DNA of 43,860 nt, taken from assembly GCA_023264815.1 (NCBI GenBank), contig JAHFUZ010000034.1:1-43860 (forward strand). Direction: 5' to 3'. Position 1 is the stretch's first letter. Each line of letters begins with the position of its first letter. Made by a program: the position numbers and the translations under genes. This stretch comes from Arthrobacter sp. GTDB taxonomy: Bacteria; Actinomycetota; Actinomycetes; Actinomycetales; Micrococcaceae. The notes beneath the pieces were generated by a model. It was given only the letters and a program-made list of their open reading frames with translations, was not told where the DNA came from and did no database searches. Positions 32,401 to 40,428 of this stretch are shown here, piece by piece.

Positions 32401-33169
32401 CGGCCGCAAACTCGTGGACCTGTCCGAGGGGTCCGAGGAAAAGTTCATCACGTTCGCCCAGACCCAGGCGGGACCTGTGCCGGTGATCACGTCGCCGGAA
32501 TGGTCCGGCTCTGAAACCGGCGGCCGCCGGTATGCCCCGTTCACTATCAACATCGAACGGCTCAAGCCCTTCCACACCCTCACCGGCAGGATGCACTTCT
32601 TCCTGGACCACGACTGGATCACGGACATCGGCGAGTGCCTCCCCATCTACCGGCCGCCGCTGGACATGCACCGGCTCTTCGGCGAGCCCAAGCTCGGCGG
32701 CGACGGGCAGCTGGAGGTGGTGGTCCGGTACCTCACCCCGCACTCCAAGTGGTCCATCCACTCCGAATACCAGGACAACCTGCTGATGCTCTCACTGTCC
32801 CGCGGCGGGCCCACGGTCTGGATGAGCCCCGCCGACGCGGACGCTATCCAGGTCAAGGACAACGACTGGGTGGAGTGCCTGAACATCAACGGCGTCCTGG
32901 TGGCCCGGGCCATTGTCAGCCACCGGATGCCGGCCGGCGTGGTGTACGTCCACCACGCGCAGGAACGCACCATCGACGTCCCGAAGTCCGAGGCCACCGG
33001 ACGGCGCGGCGGCATCCACAACTCCGTCACCCGGCTGCTGGTCAAACCCTCGCACCTGATTGGCGGCTACGCCCAGCTGGCCTACGTGTTCAACTACCTT
33101 GGCCCCACCGGGAACCAGCGCGACATGGTTGCCACCGTCCGCCGTCGTTCCCAGGAGGTGCAGTACTGA
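29459..33169 (+). CDS. narG: Respiratory nitrate reductase, alpha subunit
   Basis: A 1236-residue molybdenum subunit that reduces nitrate to nitrite at the inner face of the membrane. The N-terminal FS0 site shows His and two Cys in THGVNCTGSCSW and the distal Cys105 in RGCPRGA. GGVMTSFYDWYADLP holds the aspartate molybdenum ligand, and FGDQTDVPES follows. A PHSKWSIHSEY and a late HNSVTRLLVKPSHLIGGYAQL segment are typical C-terminal features. The length is normal. GTG 29450 is an alternative start; no strong binding site is seen. A terminator-shaped hairpin of rare codons spans codons 104-112. Its stop overlaps narH by 1 nt. Confidence 0.96.
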   Translation: MAAGPNAGLDGPASDAMLKLGRFFTKWDQTDDGRAVFREGGRQGDIFYRDRWSHDKVVRSTHGVNCTGSCSWKVYVKDGIITWESQQTDYPSVGPDSPEYEPRGCPRGAAFSWYTYSPTRVRFPYARGVLVEMYREAKARLGDPVLAFAEIAADPERRRRYQQARGKGGLVRVSWQEAIEIAAAAHVNTIKTYGPDRCAGFSPIPAMSMVSHAVGTRFIQLIGGVMTSFYDWYADLPVASPQVFGDQTDVPESGDWWDARYLMMWGSNVPVTRTPDAHWMAEVRYRGTKVVTVSPDYADNTKFADEWLPAQAGTDAALAMAMGHVMLKEFFVDREVPFFTDYVKQYTDLPFLVRLVRNDDGALTPSKFLTARDIPAESGAEDAAFRTVLFDKKAGRPAVPNGSLGFRYSGSGEGKWNLDLEGIDPALSVQEVSGESAEILLPCFEQADGTGSVLRRGVPVLEVEGQLVTTVFDLMLAQYGVGRDGLPGEWAGGYDDASTPYTPAWQEEITSVPAQACIRVAREFARNAEESKGRSMIIMGAGICQWFHGDTTYRAVLALVMLTGCMGRNGGGWAHYVGQEKTRPVTGWLSLANALDWARPPRTMIGTGYWYMHTDQWRQDGYSADALKSPLSTGALDGLHTADALAQSARLGWMPFYPQFDRNPLDLADEAEAAVAAGTAKDTPTYIADALKNRTLNPAIEDVDAPENWPRTLVLWRSNLFGSSAKGNEYFLRNLLGTHNNVLGKDHAEGLKPRDVKWHEQAPEGKLDLLVSADFRMTSTTLLSDVVFPAATWYEKHDLSSTDMHPFVHAFSPAIDPPWETKTDFDTFHLLAQEFSRLAKTHLGVRRDLVSVPLQHDTPGQLAQPGGIVLDWRQTDMPAVPGQNMPVFSVVERDYTAIADKLAAVGPLADKLGFTVKNVTYKLAGPLDRLSRSNGVMLGGAADGRPAIDTDAKMAEAILAFSGTTNGALSVQGFKDLEVRTGRKLVDLSEGSEEKFITFAQTQAGPVPVITSPEWSGSETGGRRYAPFTINIERLKPFHTLTGRMHFFLDHDWITDIGECLPIYRPPLDMHRLFGEPKLGGDGQLEVVVRYLTPHSKWSIHSEYQDNLLMLSLSRGGPTVWMSPADADAIQVKDNDWVECLNINGVLVARAIVSHRMPAGVVYVHHAQERTIDVPKSEATGRRGGIHNSVTRLLVKPSHLIGGYAQLAYVFNYLGPTGNQRDMVATVRRRSQEVQY
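29769..29795 (+). terminator. Intrinsic-terminator-like hairpin inside narG
   Basis: GCTGCCCC (29769-29776), a CGA loop and GGGGCAGC (29780-29787) are followed directly by TTTTTCTT (29788-29795). The stem is perfect and GC-only apart from one A-T pair. It covers the codons for the last FS0 cysteine. Codons here (CCT AGA, CGA GGG GCA GCT TTT TCT) are rare in the rest of the gene. Confidence 0.7.
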
Positions 33170-34878
33170 TGCGTGTTATGGCTCAAATGGGCATGGTCAT
33201 GAACCTGGACAAATGCATCGGTTGCCACACCTGTTCGGTGACCTGCAAGCAGGCCTGGACCAACCGTGCCGGCACCGAATACGTCTGGTTCAACAACGTG
33301 GAGACACGTCCCGGGCAGGGGTATCCCCGCCGGTATGAGGACCAGGAGAAGTGGCACGGCGGCTGGGAGGTGAACAAGCGCGGCAAGCTGGTCCTGAAAG
33401 CCGGCGGCCGGGTCAAGAAGCTCTTGGGGATTTTCGCCAGCCCGGTCCAGCCCGAGCTCAAGGACTACTACGAGCCGTGGACCTACGACTACAAGACGCT
33501 CATCGACGCACCCCTGGGGGACGACTTCCCGGTGGCCCGGCCCAAGTCCCTGATCACGGGGGAGGACACCAAGATCACCTGGTCCGCGAACTGGGACGAT
33601 GACCTGGGCGGTTCCACCGAGCACGGCCATCTGGATCCGATTGTGGAGAAGGTCCGGCGCGAGTCCGAGGACAAGATCAAGTTCGCGTATGAGCAGACGT
33701 TTATGTTCTACCTGCCGCGGATCTGCGAGCACTGCCTGAACCCGTCCTGCATGGCGTCCTGCCCGTCAGGGGCCATCTACAAGCGGGTGGAGGACGGGAT
33801 TGTCCTGGTGGACCAGGACAAGTGCCGCGGCTGGCGGCAGTGCGTCACCGGCTGCCCGTACAAGAAGATCTATTTCAACCACAAGACCGGCAAGGCGGAG
33901 AAGTGCACGTTCTGCTACCCGCGGGTGGAGGTGGGGCTGCCCACGGTCTGCTCCGAGACCTGCGTGGGCAGGCTCCGGTACCTGGGGCTGTTCCTGTACG
34001 ACGCCGATGCCGTCACCGCAGCCGCGTCGGTCACGGACCCGCAGGAACTGTACGACGCCCAGATGGACGTGCTGCTGGACCCCAACGACCCCGCCGTCCA
34101 GGCCGAAGCCCGCGCCCAGAACATCCCGGAGGACTGGATCGACGCCGCCCGGCGCTCGCCGGTGTACGCCCTCGCCAAGGTCTACAAGGTGGCCCTGCCG
34201 CTGCACCCCGAATACCGGACCATGCCCATGGTCTGGTACGTCCCGCCGCTCTCCCCGGTGGTGGACCTGCTGCGCGACCAGGGGCACGACGGCGAGGATC
34301 ACGGCAATCTGTTCGGCGCCATCGACGCGCTGCGCATCCCGGTGGAATACCTCGCGGAATTGTTCACGGCCGGGGACACGGACCGGGTCACCGCGGTGTT
34401 GCGGAAGCTTGCCGCCATGCGGTCCTTCATGCGCGGCATCAGCCTGGGCAACGATCCCGACGACTCCATCCCGGAATCCGTGGGGATGGACAGCCAGACC
34501 ATGTACGAGATGTACCGGCTCATGGCCATCGCCAAATACGACGAACGCTACGTGATTCCCAAGGCCCATGTGGAGCAGGCACATGACCTGGAGGAGATGG
34601 GCTGCTCGCTGGATTTCGACGGCGGCCCGGGCATGCAGGATTCCTCGCCTTTTGGTGAGGCGAGTGGCAGGCCTGTCCCCGTGGCGGTGGAAACGTTCCA
34701 TGCGCTCCGGGACCGGCAGACCAGCAACGAGATGGGTTCCGGCCCCGGACTCAGCGGGCGGGTCAACCTGCTGAACTGGGACGGCCGGGGTGCACCGCCG
34801 GGGCTCTTCCCGGGACGGTCCAACGCGTCCGCAGACAGTGCTTCCGTGGATAACGCGCCGGCGGAGGACCAGCCGTGA
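33169..34878 (+). CDS. narH: Respiratory nitrate reductase, beta (iron-sulfur) subunit
   Basis: A 569-residue electron-transfer subunit with four cysteine groups: CIGCHTCSVTCKQAW near residues 16-30, CEHCLNPSCMASCPSG near 184-200, then CRGWRQCVTGCPYKK, whose Trp in place of a Cys marks the [3Fe-4S] cluster, and CTFCYPR/CSETCVGR. It links NarI heme to the NarG active site. ATG 33169 overlaps the narG stop (TGATG) behind AGGAGGTG. The C-terminal 60 residues are low-complexity. It overlaps narJ by 4 nt. Confidence 0.96.
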   Translation: MRVMAQMGMVMNLDKCIGCHTCSVTCKQAWTNRAGTEYVWFNNVETRPGQGYPRRYEDQEKWHGGWEVNKRGKLVLKAGGRVKKLLGIFASPVQPELKDYYEPWTYDYKTLIDAPLGDDFPVARPKSLITGEDTKITWSANWDDDLGGSTEHGHLDPIVEKVRRESEDKIKFAYEQTFMFYLPRICEHCLNPSCMASCPSGAIYKRVEDGIVLVDQDKCRGWRQCVTGCPYKKIYFNHKTGKAEKCTFCYPRVEVGLPTVCSETCVGRLRYLGLFLYDADAVTAAASVTDPQELYDAQMDVLLDPNDPAVQAEARAQNIPEDWIDAARRSPVYALAKVYKVALPLHPEYRTMPMVWYVPPLSPVVDLLRDQGHDGEDHGNLFGAIDALRIPVEYLAELFTAGDTDRVTAVLRKLAAMRSFMRGISLGNDPDDSIPESVGMDSQTMYEMYRLMAIAKYDERYVIPKAHVEQAHDLEEMGCSLDFDGGPGMQDSSPFGEASGRPVPVAVETFHALRDRQTSNEMGSGPGLSGRVNLLNWDGRGAPPGLFPGRSNASADSASVDNAPAEDQP

Positions 34879-35495
34879 GCCGGCGGGATCAGGTCCTCTA
34901 CCTGGCTGCCGCCTGGTGCCTGTCCTACCCGGACGAGGACCTCCTGGCCAAGGTGCCGCTCATGCGCGCCGCGCTCGCGGAGTTCCCAGGCGCCGTCGAA
35001 CATTTCCGGGAGGTGCTGGACGCGCTCGAGGCCACGCCGCTGATGGAGAGCCAGGCGCAGTACGTGCGCGAGTTCGACCTCAGCCGGCGCCACGCGCTGC
35101 ACCTGAGCTACTGGACGGACGGCGACACCCGGCGCCGCGGCGAGGTCCTGGGCAGCTTCAAGACGGCGTACCGGCAAAGCGACATTTTGGTGGACACCCA
35201 GGGGGAGCTGCCGGACTACCTGCCCATGGTCCTCGAGTACGCCGCCCGGGTGGATCTTGCGGCGGGCCGTGACTTGCTGATCCGCTACCGGGCCAGCCTC
35301 GAGATGCTCCGCTTCGGCCTGCTGCGCGATGAGCTGCCGCATGCCCGCATCCTCCAGGCCATCTGCGCCACGCTGCCCGGGAAATCACCGGCCGATGAGC
35401 AGGCTGTCATGCGGATGGCCGGCTACGGCCCGCCCACCGAAGCCGTGGGGCTGGACCCCTACGATCCGCGCCTGCTGCCCGTGAAAGGGGCCTGA
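34875..35495 (+). CDS. narJ: Nitrate reductase molybdenum cofactor assembly chaperone
   Basis: A 206-residue all-helical TorD-type chaperone that binds the NarG N-terminus until the cofactor and iron-sulfur centre are inserted. LAAAWCLSYPDEDLL opens it, YVREFDLSRRHALHLSYWTDGDTRRRGEVL is split over the central conserved helices, and GELPDYLPMVLEYAA follows. GTG 34875 overlaps the narH stop (GTGA), implying coupled translation. The length is typical. Confidence 0.94.
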   Translation: MSRRDQVLYLAAAWCLSYPDEDLLAKVPLMRAALAEFPGAVEHFREVLDALEATPLMESQAQYVREFDLSRRHALHLSYWTDGDTRRRGEVLGSFKTAYRQSDILVDTQGELPDYLPMVLEYAARVDLAAGRDLLIRYRASLEMLRFGLLRDELPHARILQAICATLPGKSPADEQAVMRMAGYGPPTEAVGLDPYDPRLLPVKGA

Positions 35496-35497
35496 CC

Positions 35498-36358
35498 ATG
35501 CTCAGTCTTGAACCGGCACCCTTCGAGACCATGCCAGGAGCCGCCGTCGAACTCTCCGCCTGGGACATCGTCCTCTGGGGCGTCCTGCCCTACGTCATGG
35601 TGGTGGTGCTGGTAGGCGGCAGCATCTGGCGCTACAAATACGACCAGTTCGGCTGGACCACCAGGTCCTCCCAGCTGTATGAGTCCCGGCTGCTGCGCAT
35701 TGCCTCGCCGCTGTTCCACTTTGGCTTGCTGGCAGTCATCGCCGGGCATTTTTTTGGCCTGGTCATCCCGATGGCCTGGACGCAGGCCGTGGGGATGAGC
35801 CAGGAGTTCTACCATTTCAACGCGCTGCTGGTAGGAGGCATCGCGGGGGTGGGAACCCTGGGCGGCATCCTGCTGCTGATTTATCGCCGCCGCACCACCG
35901 GGCCGGTTTTTATGGCCACCACCAAAAACGACAAGACCATGTACGTGGTGCTCACGGCGGCCATCCTGTTCGGTTTGTGGACCACACTGGCCAGCGTCTT
36001 CGAGGGCGAGCACGGGCACAACTACCGCGAAACCGTGGCCCCGTGGTTCCGCTCGCTGTTCATCTTCCAGCCGGACATCGCGGCGATGGCGTCAGCGCCG
36101 TTCTCCTTCCACCTGCACACGCTGGTGGGCATGGCATTGTTCGTGATCTGGCCCTTCACCCGGCTGGTCCACGCCTTCACGGCGCCGCTGCACTACCTTT
36201 TCCGGCCCTACATCGTCTACCGCTCCCGTGACCGGGAACGCGTCAACGCGAGGCGTAAGGAAACAGCCGGAAGCTCGGCTGCTCGCACCACCGGAACTGC
36301 GGCACGCCGCGGCTGGTCCGCCGTCGGAACCCGCGACAGGGACACCCGGAACCGCTAG
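35498..36358 (+). CDS. narI: Respiratory nitrate reductase, gamma (cytochrome b) subunit
   Basis: A 286-residue membrane protein with five predicted helices that oxidises quinol and carries two b hemes. Heme-ligand histidines are visible in SPLFHFGLLAVIAGHFFG and in FSFHLHTLVGMALFVIW / RLVHAFTAPLHYL. Family members are mostly 225-250 residues; the extra length here is a basic, low-complexity C-terminal tail of about 40 residues (rich in Arg, Thr, Ala) after RPYIVYRSRDRERV. ATG 35498 lies 2 bp after the narJ stop. Confidence 0.95.
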   Translation: MLSLEPAPFETMPGAAVELSAWDIVLWGVLPYVMVVVLVGGSIWRYKYDQFGWTTRSSQLYESRLLRIASPLFHFGLLAVIAGHFFGLVIPMAWTQAVGMSQEFYHFNALLVGGIAGVGTLGGILLLIYRRRTTGPVFMATTKNDKTMYVVLTAAILFGLWTTLASVFEGEHGHNYRETVAPWFRSLFIFQPDIAAMASAPFSFHLHTLVGMALFVIWPFTRLVHAFTAPLHYLFRPYIVYRSRDRERVNARRKETAGSSAARTTGTAARRGWSAVGTRDRDTRNR

Positions 36359-36396
36359 CGAAAACCCGTACCAAAAGTAGAGGAAAGAGGAACGCC

Positions 36397-37638
36397 GTGG
36401 CCGGATCCGCCCCTTCAGCGCCAGCCGATTCAGCCCGGACGGTTCCGGCCGGCCGGACGCTCAATCTTGTGCTCGCAACCTCCGCCTCGGTGGTGGGTTT
36501 CTGGGCGTGGAACTCGGTGGCCACACTGGGTTCGTTCTACACGCAGAACCTCCACCTCAACCCGGCCGCTACAGGGGTGCTGGTGGCCATGCCGGTGTTT
36601 GTCGGTTCGCTGGGCAGGATCGTCGTGGGCACCCTGACGGACAAGTACGGCGGCCGGGCCATGTTCACGTTTGTGCTGCTCGCTTCCATCCTGCCGATCC
36701 TGCTGGTCTCTGTCGGCGGACTTCTCAGCTCATTTGCGCTGGTCCTGGGCGCCGGCCTGGTGCTCGGCGTCGCGGGGACCGTCTTCGCCGTCGGGATCCC
36801 CTTCGTCAGCGCCTGGTACGAGCCGTCCAGGCGGGGCTTCGCCACCGGCGTGTTCGGTGCCGGGATGGGCGGCACGGCACTGGCGGCCTTCCTGAACCCG
36901 CGCCTCGTTGCAGCCATCGGGTACTTCCCCACCCACCTGCTGATCGCCGGGATCCTGGCGGCAATGGCAGCACTCGTGTGGTTCCTGATGAAAGAGTCCC
37001 CGGGCTGGACCCGCAACAGCGCCCCCGTTCTGCCCAAGCTCCTGGATGCCGCCAAAACACCGGTCACGTGGAAGATGTGCTTCCTCTATGCGGTGGTCTT
37101 CGGCGGCTTCGTTTCCTTCGCCACGTACCTGCCCACCTACCTGCGGGACGTCTACAGCTTTGATCCCAGCGGCGCCGGGGCCCGCACAGCGGGCTTCGCC
37201 TTGGCGGCAGTGCTGGCACGGCCGATAGGCGGCGTCCTCGCCGACAAGTTCGGCTCCAAACCGGTGGTGCTCGCGTCCCTGGCAGGGGTGGCGGTGCTCG
37301 GCTGGGTGGTGAACCTCCAGCCCGACGGCGAGGTCCCCGCCGGCCTGACCTTCGTGGCCATGGCGGCCTCGCTGGGGCTGGGAACCGGGGGAGTGTTCGC
37401 GTGGGTGGGCGTACTCGCTCCGCCCGGCAAAGTGGGCAGCATCAGCGGCGTTGTCAGTGCCGCCGGGGGCCTGGGCGGCTACTTCCCGCCCCTCGTGATG
37501 GGCGCAACGTACGATGCCGCGACGCGCAGCTACTCCATCGGACTGCTGCTGCTGGTTGCTACCGCACTGCTTGCCTTTGCCTTCACCGCACTGGTGTTGC
37601 GTGGTCCCTCGAAAACCGTGCAGGCAGTCAAGGCCTGA
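36397..37638 (+). CDS. narK: Nitrate/nitrite transporter (NarK/NasA type)
   Basis: A 413-residue MFS protein with 12 helices. The nitrate-porter signatures are the glycine-rich GAGLVLGVAGTVFAVGIPF in helix 5 and GLGTGGVFAWVG in helix 11; the loop GRIVVGTLTDKYGGRAMF carries motif A. It should import nitrate and/or exchange it for nitrite for NarGHI. GTG 36397 follows AGGAAAGAGG. It is 38 bp behind narI, so probably in the same transcript. It converges on a DUF202 gene, with 8 bp between stops and no terminator between them. Confidence 0.93.
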   Translation: MAGSAPSAPADSARTVPAGRTLNLVLATSASVVGFWAWNSVATLGSFYTQNLHLNPAATGVLVAMPVFVGSLGRIVVGTLTDKYGGRAMFTFVLLASILPILLVSVGGLLSSFALVLGAGLVLGVAGTVFAVGIPFVSAWYEPSRRGFATGVFGAGMGGTALAAFLNPRLVAAIGYFPTHLLIAGILAAMAALVWFLMKESPGWTRNSAPVLPKLLDAAKTPVTWKMCFLYAVVFGGFVSFATYLPTYLRDVYSFDPSGAGARTAGFALAAVLARPIGGVLADKFGSKPVVLASLAGVAVLGWVVNLQPDGEVPAGLTFVAMAASLGLGTGGVFAWVGVLAPPGKVGSISGVVSAAGGLGGYFPPLVMGATYDAATRSYSIGLLLLVATALLAFAFTALVLRGPSKTVQAVKA

Positions 37639-37646
37639 CCCGGGGC

Positions 37647-37988
37647 CTAGCCGGCCAACACCACTCCGATGCCGAGCGCGCCAAGAACGATTCCGGCAAA
37701 GGCGGTCCAGAGCACGGCGGAGGTGTCGGCGTCGACGTTTTCCCGCGTGATGCCGTGCGAGCTGGCGCTGTAACGGCGACGCTGCGTGAAGTAGATGGCC
37801 GCGGCAGCGGCCGAGGACACCGCGAACAGCAGCAGGATGGGCAGCCCGTGGTGCGGGAGCCAGCGCAGGAAGATGGCGCTGACGGTCACCAGCGCCATCA
37901 TGGTCCGGCCCCACGCCAGCGTGGTCCGTTCGGGCTGGAGCCCGGGATCCCCGTGCGGGGCGGAGTCCGGAGACCGCGTGCCTGCCAC
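37647..37988 (-). CDS. DUF202 membrane protein, copy B
   Basis: A 113-residue protein with about three helices. PGLQPERTTLAWGRTMMAL is the DUF202 opening (the RTxLAWxRT motif), followed by hydrophobic segments at WLPHHGLPILLLFAV and TAFAGIVLGALGIGVVL. GTG 37988 was chosen because it lies 4 bp after the stop of copy A; the frame stays open to 38270 but that would run through copy A. DUF202 proteins often occur as adjacent pairs; their function is unknown. Confidence 0.82.
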   Translation of the reverse strand: MAGTRSPDSAPHGDPGLQPERTTLAWGRTMMALVTVSAIFLRWLPHHGLPILLLFAVSSAAAAAIYFTQRRRYSASSHGITRENVDADTSAVLWTAFAGIVLGALGIGVVLAG

Positions 37989-37992
37989 GGCG

Positions 37993-38397
37993 CTAGCGCC
38001 AGAGGATAAAAACGAGGACGACGGCGGCGGCCAGTGCCCCGGCGCCGGCCAGCAGCGGCACAATGAGGGGCAGCGGGAGCGGGGTTTTGTTGCGCATGCT
38101 CTGTTCCACGCGGAGCCAGCGCACCGCGGCGCCGGCACTGAGCAGCATGCCCAGGAGCAGCAGAAGCACCGCCAGTGCCTTGCGGACAGGTTCCAGGAAC
38201 AGGTCCGCGGTGAATGCCTCAATGGCGATCCCCCCGGCCAGGAGCGCCAGTGCGGTCCGGATCCAGGCAAGGAAGGTGCGTTCGTTGGCGAGGGTGAACC
38301 GCGGGTCGGGTTCGGTGCCGCCGGGAAGCAGCCGCTCGGCTATTTTTCCCCGCGGTGAGTGGGCTGGCTCGCCGGGCGGTGGCTGGTTGATAGGCAC
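37993..38397 (-). CDS. DUF202 (YidH-like) membrane protein, copy A
   Basis: A 134-residue protein with the family motif FTLANERTFLAWIRTALALL near residues 34-53, two further membrane helices and a basic linker (RWLRVEQSMRNKTPL). A polar N-terminus of about 30 residues precedes the motif. GTG 38397 is 6 nt behind TAAACT (38409-38404) on the minus strand with no binding site, so the mRNA may be leaderless. It is first of the DUF202 pair. Confidence 0.85.
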   Translation of the reverse strand: MPINQPPPGEPAHSPRGKIAERLLPGGTEPDPRFTLANERTFLAWIRTALALLAGGIAIEAFTADLFLEPVRKALAVLLLLLGMLLSAGAAVRWLRVEQSMRNKTPLPLPLIVPLLAGAGALAAAVVLVFILWR

Positions 38398-38522
38398 GGG
38401 GACAGTTTAGCCGCCAGCCACATGGGCTTCGGGTGCGCGGTCAGGCAGCCCGGTCCAGCACGGCCTTCGACGCGAGGTGCTCGCCGGTGGGCAGCGCCGC
38501 GGTGGCGGCGGGGGAGGGCTTT

Positions 38523-38894
38523 TCAGCCTGCGTTCCGCGGTGCAAACATGATGATGGCCACACCGAGCAGGCAAATGACTGAGCCGGCGACGTCCCACCG
38601 GTCCGGCCGGAAGCCGTCAAAGATCATTCCCCAGGCCAGCGAGCCGGCCACGAACACGCCGCCGTAGGCTGCCAGGATCCTGCCGAAATGGGCATCCGGC
38701 TGCAGCGTGGCCACAAAACCGTAGATGCCCAGGGCAAGGACGCCGAGCCCCGCCCACCACCAGTCCTTGCCTTCGCGGACGGACTGCCATACCAGCCAGG
38801 CCCCGCCGATCTCGGCCGCTGCGGCCAGGACAAACAGCACCACCGTTTTGGCGATCGAGACGGATTCTCCGGAAACATTCACAGGGTTCATCAT
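38523..38894 (-). CDS. YnfA/UPF0060 family membrane protein
   Basis: A 123-residue small multidrug-resistance-like protein with four helices. [17 protein letters not shown], the [15 protein letters not shown] helix, the loop [15 protein letters not shown] and [14 protein letters not shown] are UPF0060 signatures. The function is not established. The start is uncertain (ATG 38894 or 38891) and has no clear binding site. It is divergent from the flavin oxidoreductase, with 43 bp between. The 125 bp downstream to 38398 hold nothing I can support. Confidence 0.85.
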   Translation of the reverse strand: MMNPVNVSGESVSIAKTVVLFVLAAAAEIGGAWLVWQSVREGKDWWWAGLGVLALGIYGFVATLQPDAHFGRILAAYGGVFVAGSLAWGMIFDGFRPDRWDVAGSVICLLGVAIIMFAPRNAG

Positions 38895-38937
38895 GCCAGC
38901 CGGGAATGCGGGCGGCCCTGCGGGGGTTAGTCAGGAC

Positions 38938-39990
38938 ATGCATCGCATCGGATTCCTCTCTTTTGGCCATTGGGGCCCGGGCCAGGGCTCCCGGACCAGG
39001 ACTGCGGGCGAGGCCCTCCTGCAAGGGATTGAGCTGGCCGTCGCCGCGGAGGAGCTGGGTATCAACGGGGCCTTCTTCCGCGTGCACCACTTCGCCCGCC
39101 AGCAGGCATCCCCCTTCCCGCTGCTGGCTGCCATCGCCGCGCGGACCAGCCGGATAGAGATCGGTACGGGCGTGATCGACATGCGCTACGAGAATCCGCT
39201 GTATATGGCGGAGGAGGCAGCCGCCACGGACCTGATCAGCGGCGGCAGGCTGCAGCTCGGCATCAGCCGTGGTTCACCCGAACCCGCCCGGAACGGCGCG
39301 GCCGCCTTCGGGTATCAGCCAGAGCCCGGCGAATCGGATGCGGACATGGCCCGCCGGCACACGGACCTGTTCCGGCAGGCCATCAGCGGCGCCGGCGTGG
39401 CCGAAGCGGACCCACGCTACGCAGGCGGGGCCACAGGCCTCTTGCCGGTCCGGCCGCAGTCGCCGGGACTTTCCGAGCGCATCTGGTGGGGCGCCGGCAG
39501 CCGCAAGACCGCCGTCTGGGCCGCGGGCCTGGGCATGAACCTGATGAGTTCCACGCTCCTCACGGAGGACACCGGTGTCCCCTTCGACCAGCTCCAGGCT
39601 GAACAGATCCAGCTCTTCCGTGACGCCTGGGCCGCCGCAGGCCACACTCACGAGCCGCGGGTGTCCGTCAGCCGCAGCGTTCTGCCCATCGTTGATGAGG
39701 AGGATAGCCGCTACTTTGCCGGCAGCGCTCTGCGGGACAGCCGGGACCAGGTTGGGGTCATTGACGGCCTGACCGCGCGGTTCGGCAAGGCGTACGCGGG
39801 CGCGCCTGACGTCCTCGCGGGGCAGCTGGCGGCGGATGCTGCCGTGCAGGCGGCGGATACCCTGCTCCTGACCGTCCCCAACCAGTTGGGCGTGGATTAC
39901 AACGCCAAAATGCTGGGCACCATTGCCCGGCATATCGCGCCCGCCGCCGGCTGGCGTCCTGCGCGGCCGGACCCGGAAACGTCACGCTGA
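38938..39990 (+). CDS. LLM class flavin-dependent oxidoreductase
   Basis: A 350-residue bacterial-luciferase-like monooxygenase. The N-terminal IGFLSFGHWGPGQGS strand, GAFFRVHHFARQQASPFPLLAAIAART split over the next helix, IEIGTGVIDMRYENPLYMAEEAAATD and the RLQLGISRGSP turn follow the family order; a TADTLLLTVPNQLG-like end is present. It uses reduced FMN or F420. ATG 38938 was chosen since the family starts here; the frame is open upstream inside the ynfA region. The substrate is unknown. Confidence 0.9.
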   Translation: MHRIGFLSFGHWGPGQGSRTRTAGEALLQGIELAVAAEELGINGAFFRVHHFARQQASPFPLLAAIAARTSRIEIGTGVIDMRYENPLYMAEEAAATDLISGGRLQLGISRGSPEPARNGAAAFGYQPEPGESDADMARRHTDLFRQAISGAGVAEADPRYAGGATGLLPVRPQSPGLSERIWWGAGSRKTAVWAAGLGMNLMSSTLLTEDTGVPFDQLQAEQIQLFRDAWAAAGHTHEPRVSVSRSVLPIVDEEDSRYFAGSALRDSRDQVGVIDGLTARFGKAYAGAPDVLAGQLAADAAVQAADTLLLTVPNQLGVDYNAKMLGTIARHIAPAAGWRPARPDPETSR

Positions 39991-40086
39991 GAATTCCTGC
40001 TGGGCGATCCGGCGTGGAGGGAATATTCTTAGGAGGCCGGGCGCCCTGCGTTATCCTGTCCTGCCCAGCAGCCAGAGAGGCCCACC

Positions 40087-40290
40087 ATGTCCGAGAAGCT
40101 CCACCTGACGCCGGAAGACGATTTCCCGGAAGACCTCTCTGTGCTGCCTGACCAGCAGCTCCAGGTCCTGGACAGCCAGGTGCAGCGCCAGCTGGACTAC
40201 GAATACGTAGCCGACGGGGAGCCGAATCCGGAGACAGAGTTCCGGCACGAGGACCTCGACGAGGAATTCGAGGCGCGGGACAACCGCTGA
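40087..40290 (+). CDS. Small acidic protein, 67 residues, unknown function
   Basis: About one third of the residues are Asp or Glu and there is no cysteine, membrane segment or signal. LSVLPDQQLQVLDSQVQRQLDYEY is written here as one region near residues 17-40 and looks like a helix; the rest is probably disordered. GAGAGG lies 5 nt upstream of ATG 40087 and a TTATCC-like -10 stands further upstream. I do not recognise a family. Confidence 0.65.
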   Translation: MSEKLHLTPEDDFPEDLSVLPDQQLQVLDSQVQRQLDYEYVADGEPNPETEFRHEDLDEEFEARDNR

Positions 40291-40395
40291 CCCGGGAACC
40301 ATCCGCAGACCGCAGCCGTTAGGCTTATAGCGGGCTTGGGGGATTCAAGCGCCCTCCAATACAGAATGGCTGCGGAACGGTCAGGAGAGAGAAAT

Positions 40396-40428
40396 ATGGC
40401 TCGCGCCGCTAAAGGTAATACCGCATGA
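40396..40428 (+). CDS. Short upstream reading frame (10 residues) coupled to the reductase
   Basis: AGGAGAGAG followed by ATG at 40396 starts MARAAKGNTA, whose TGA stop overlaps the reductase ATG (ATGA, 40425-40428). The strong binding site belongs to this tiny frame, while the reductase start has none of its own, so re-initiation coupling is likely. Confidence 0.55.
   Translation: MARAAKGNTA

Noticed and set aside
29807..32761. 984-codon open frame antisense to narG
   Set aside because: It is a shadow of narG caused by high GC at third positions; the product is His/Arg/Gly-rich with no recognisable domain, and narG on the other strand is certain.
37647..38270. One 207-residue protein for DUF202 copy B
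   Set aside because: The extra N-terminus overlaps copy A in another frame and lacks family similarity; GTG 37988 gives a normal DUF202 protein.
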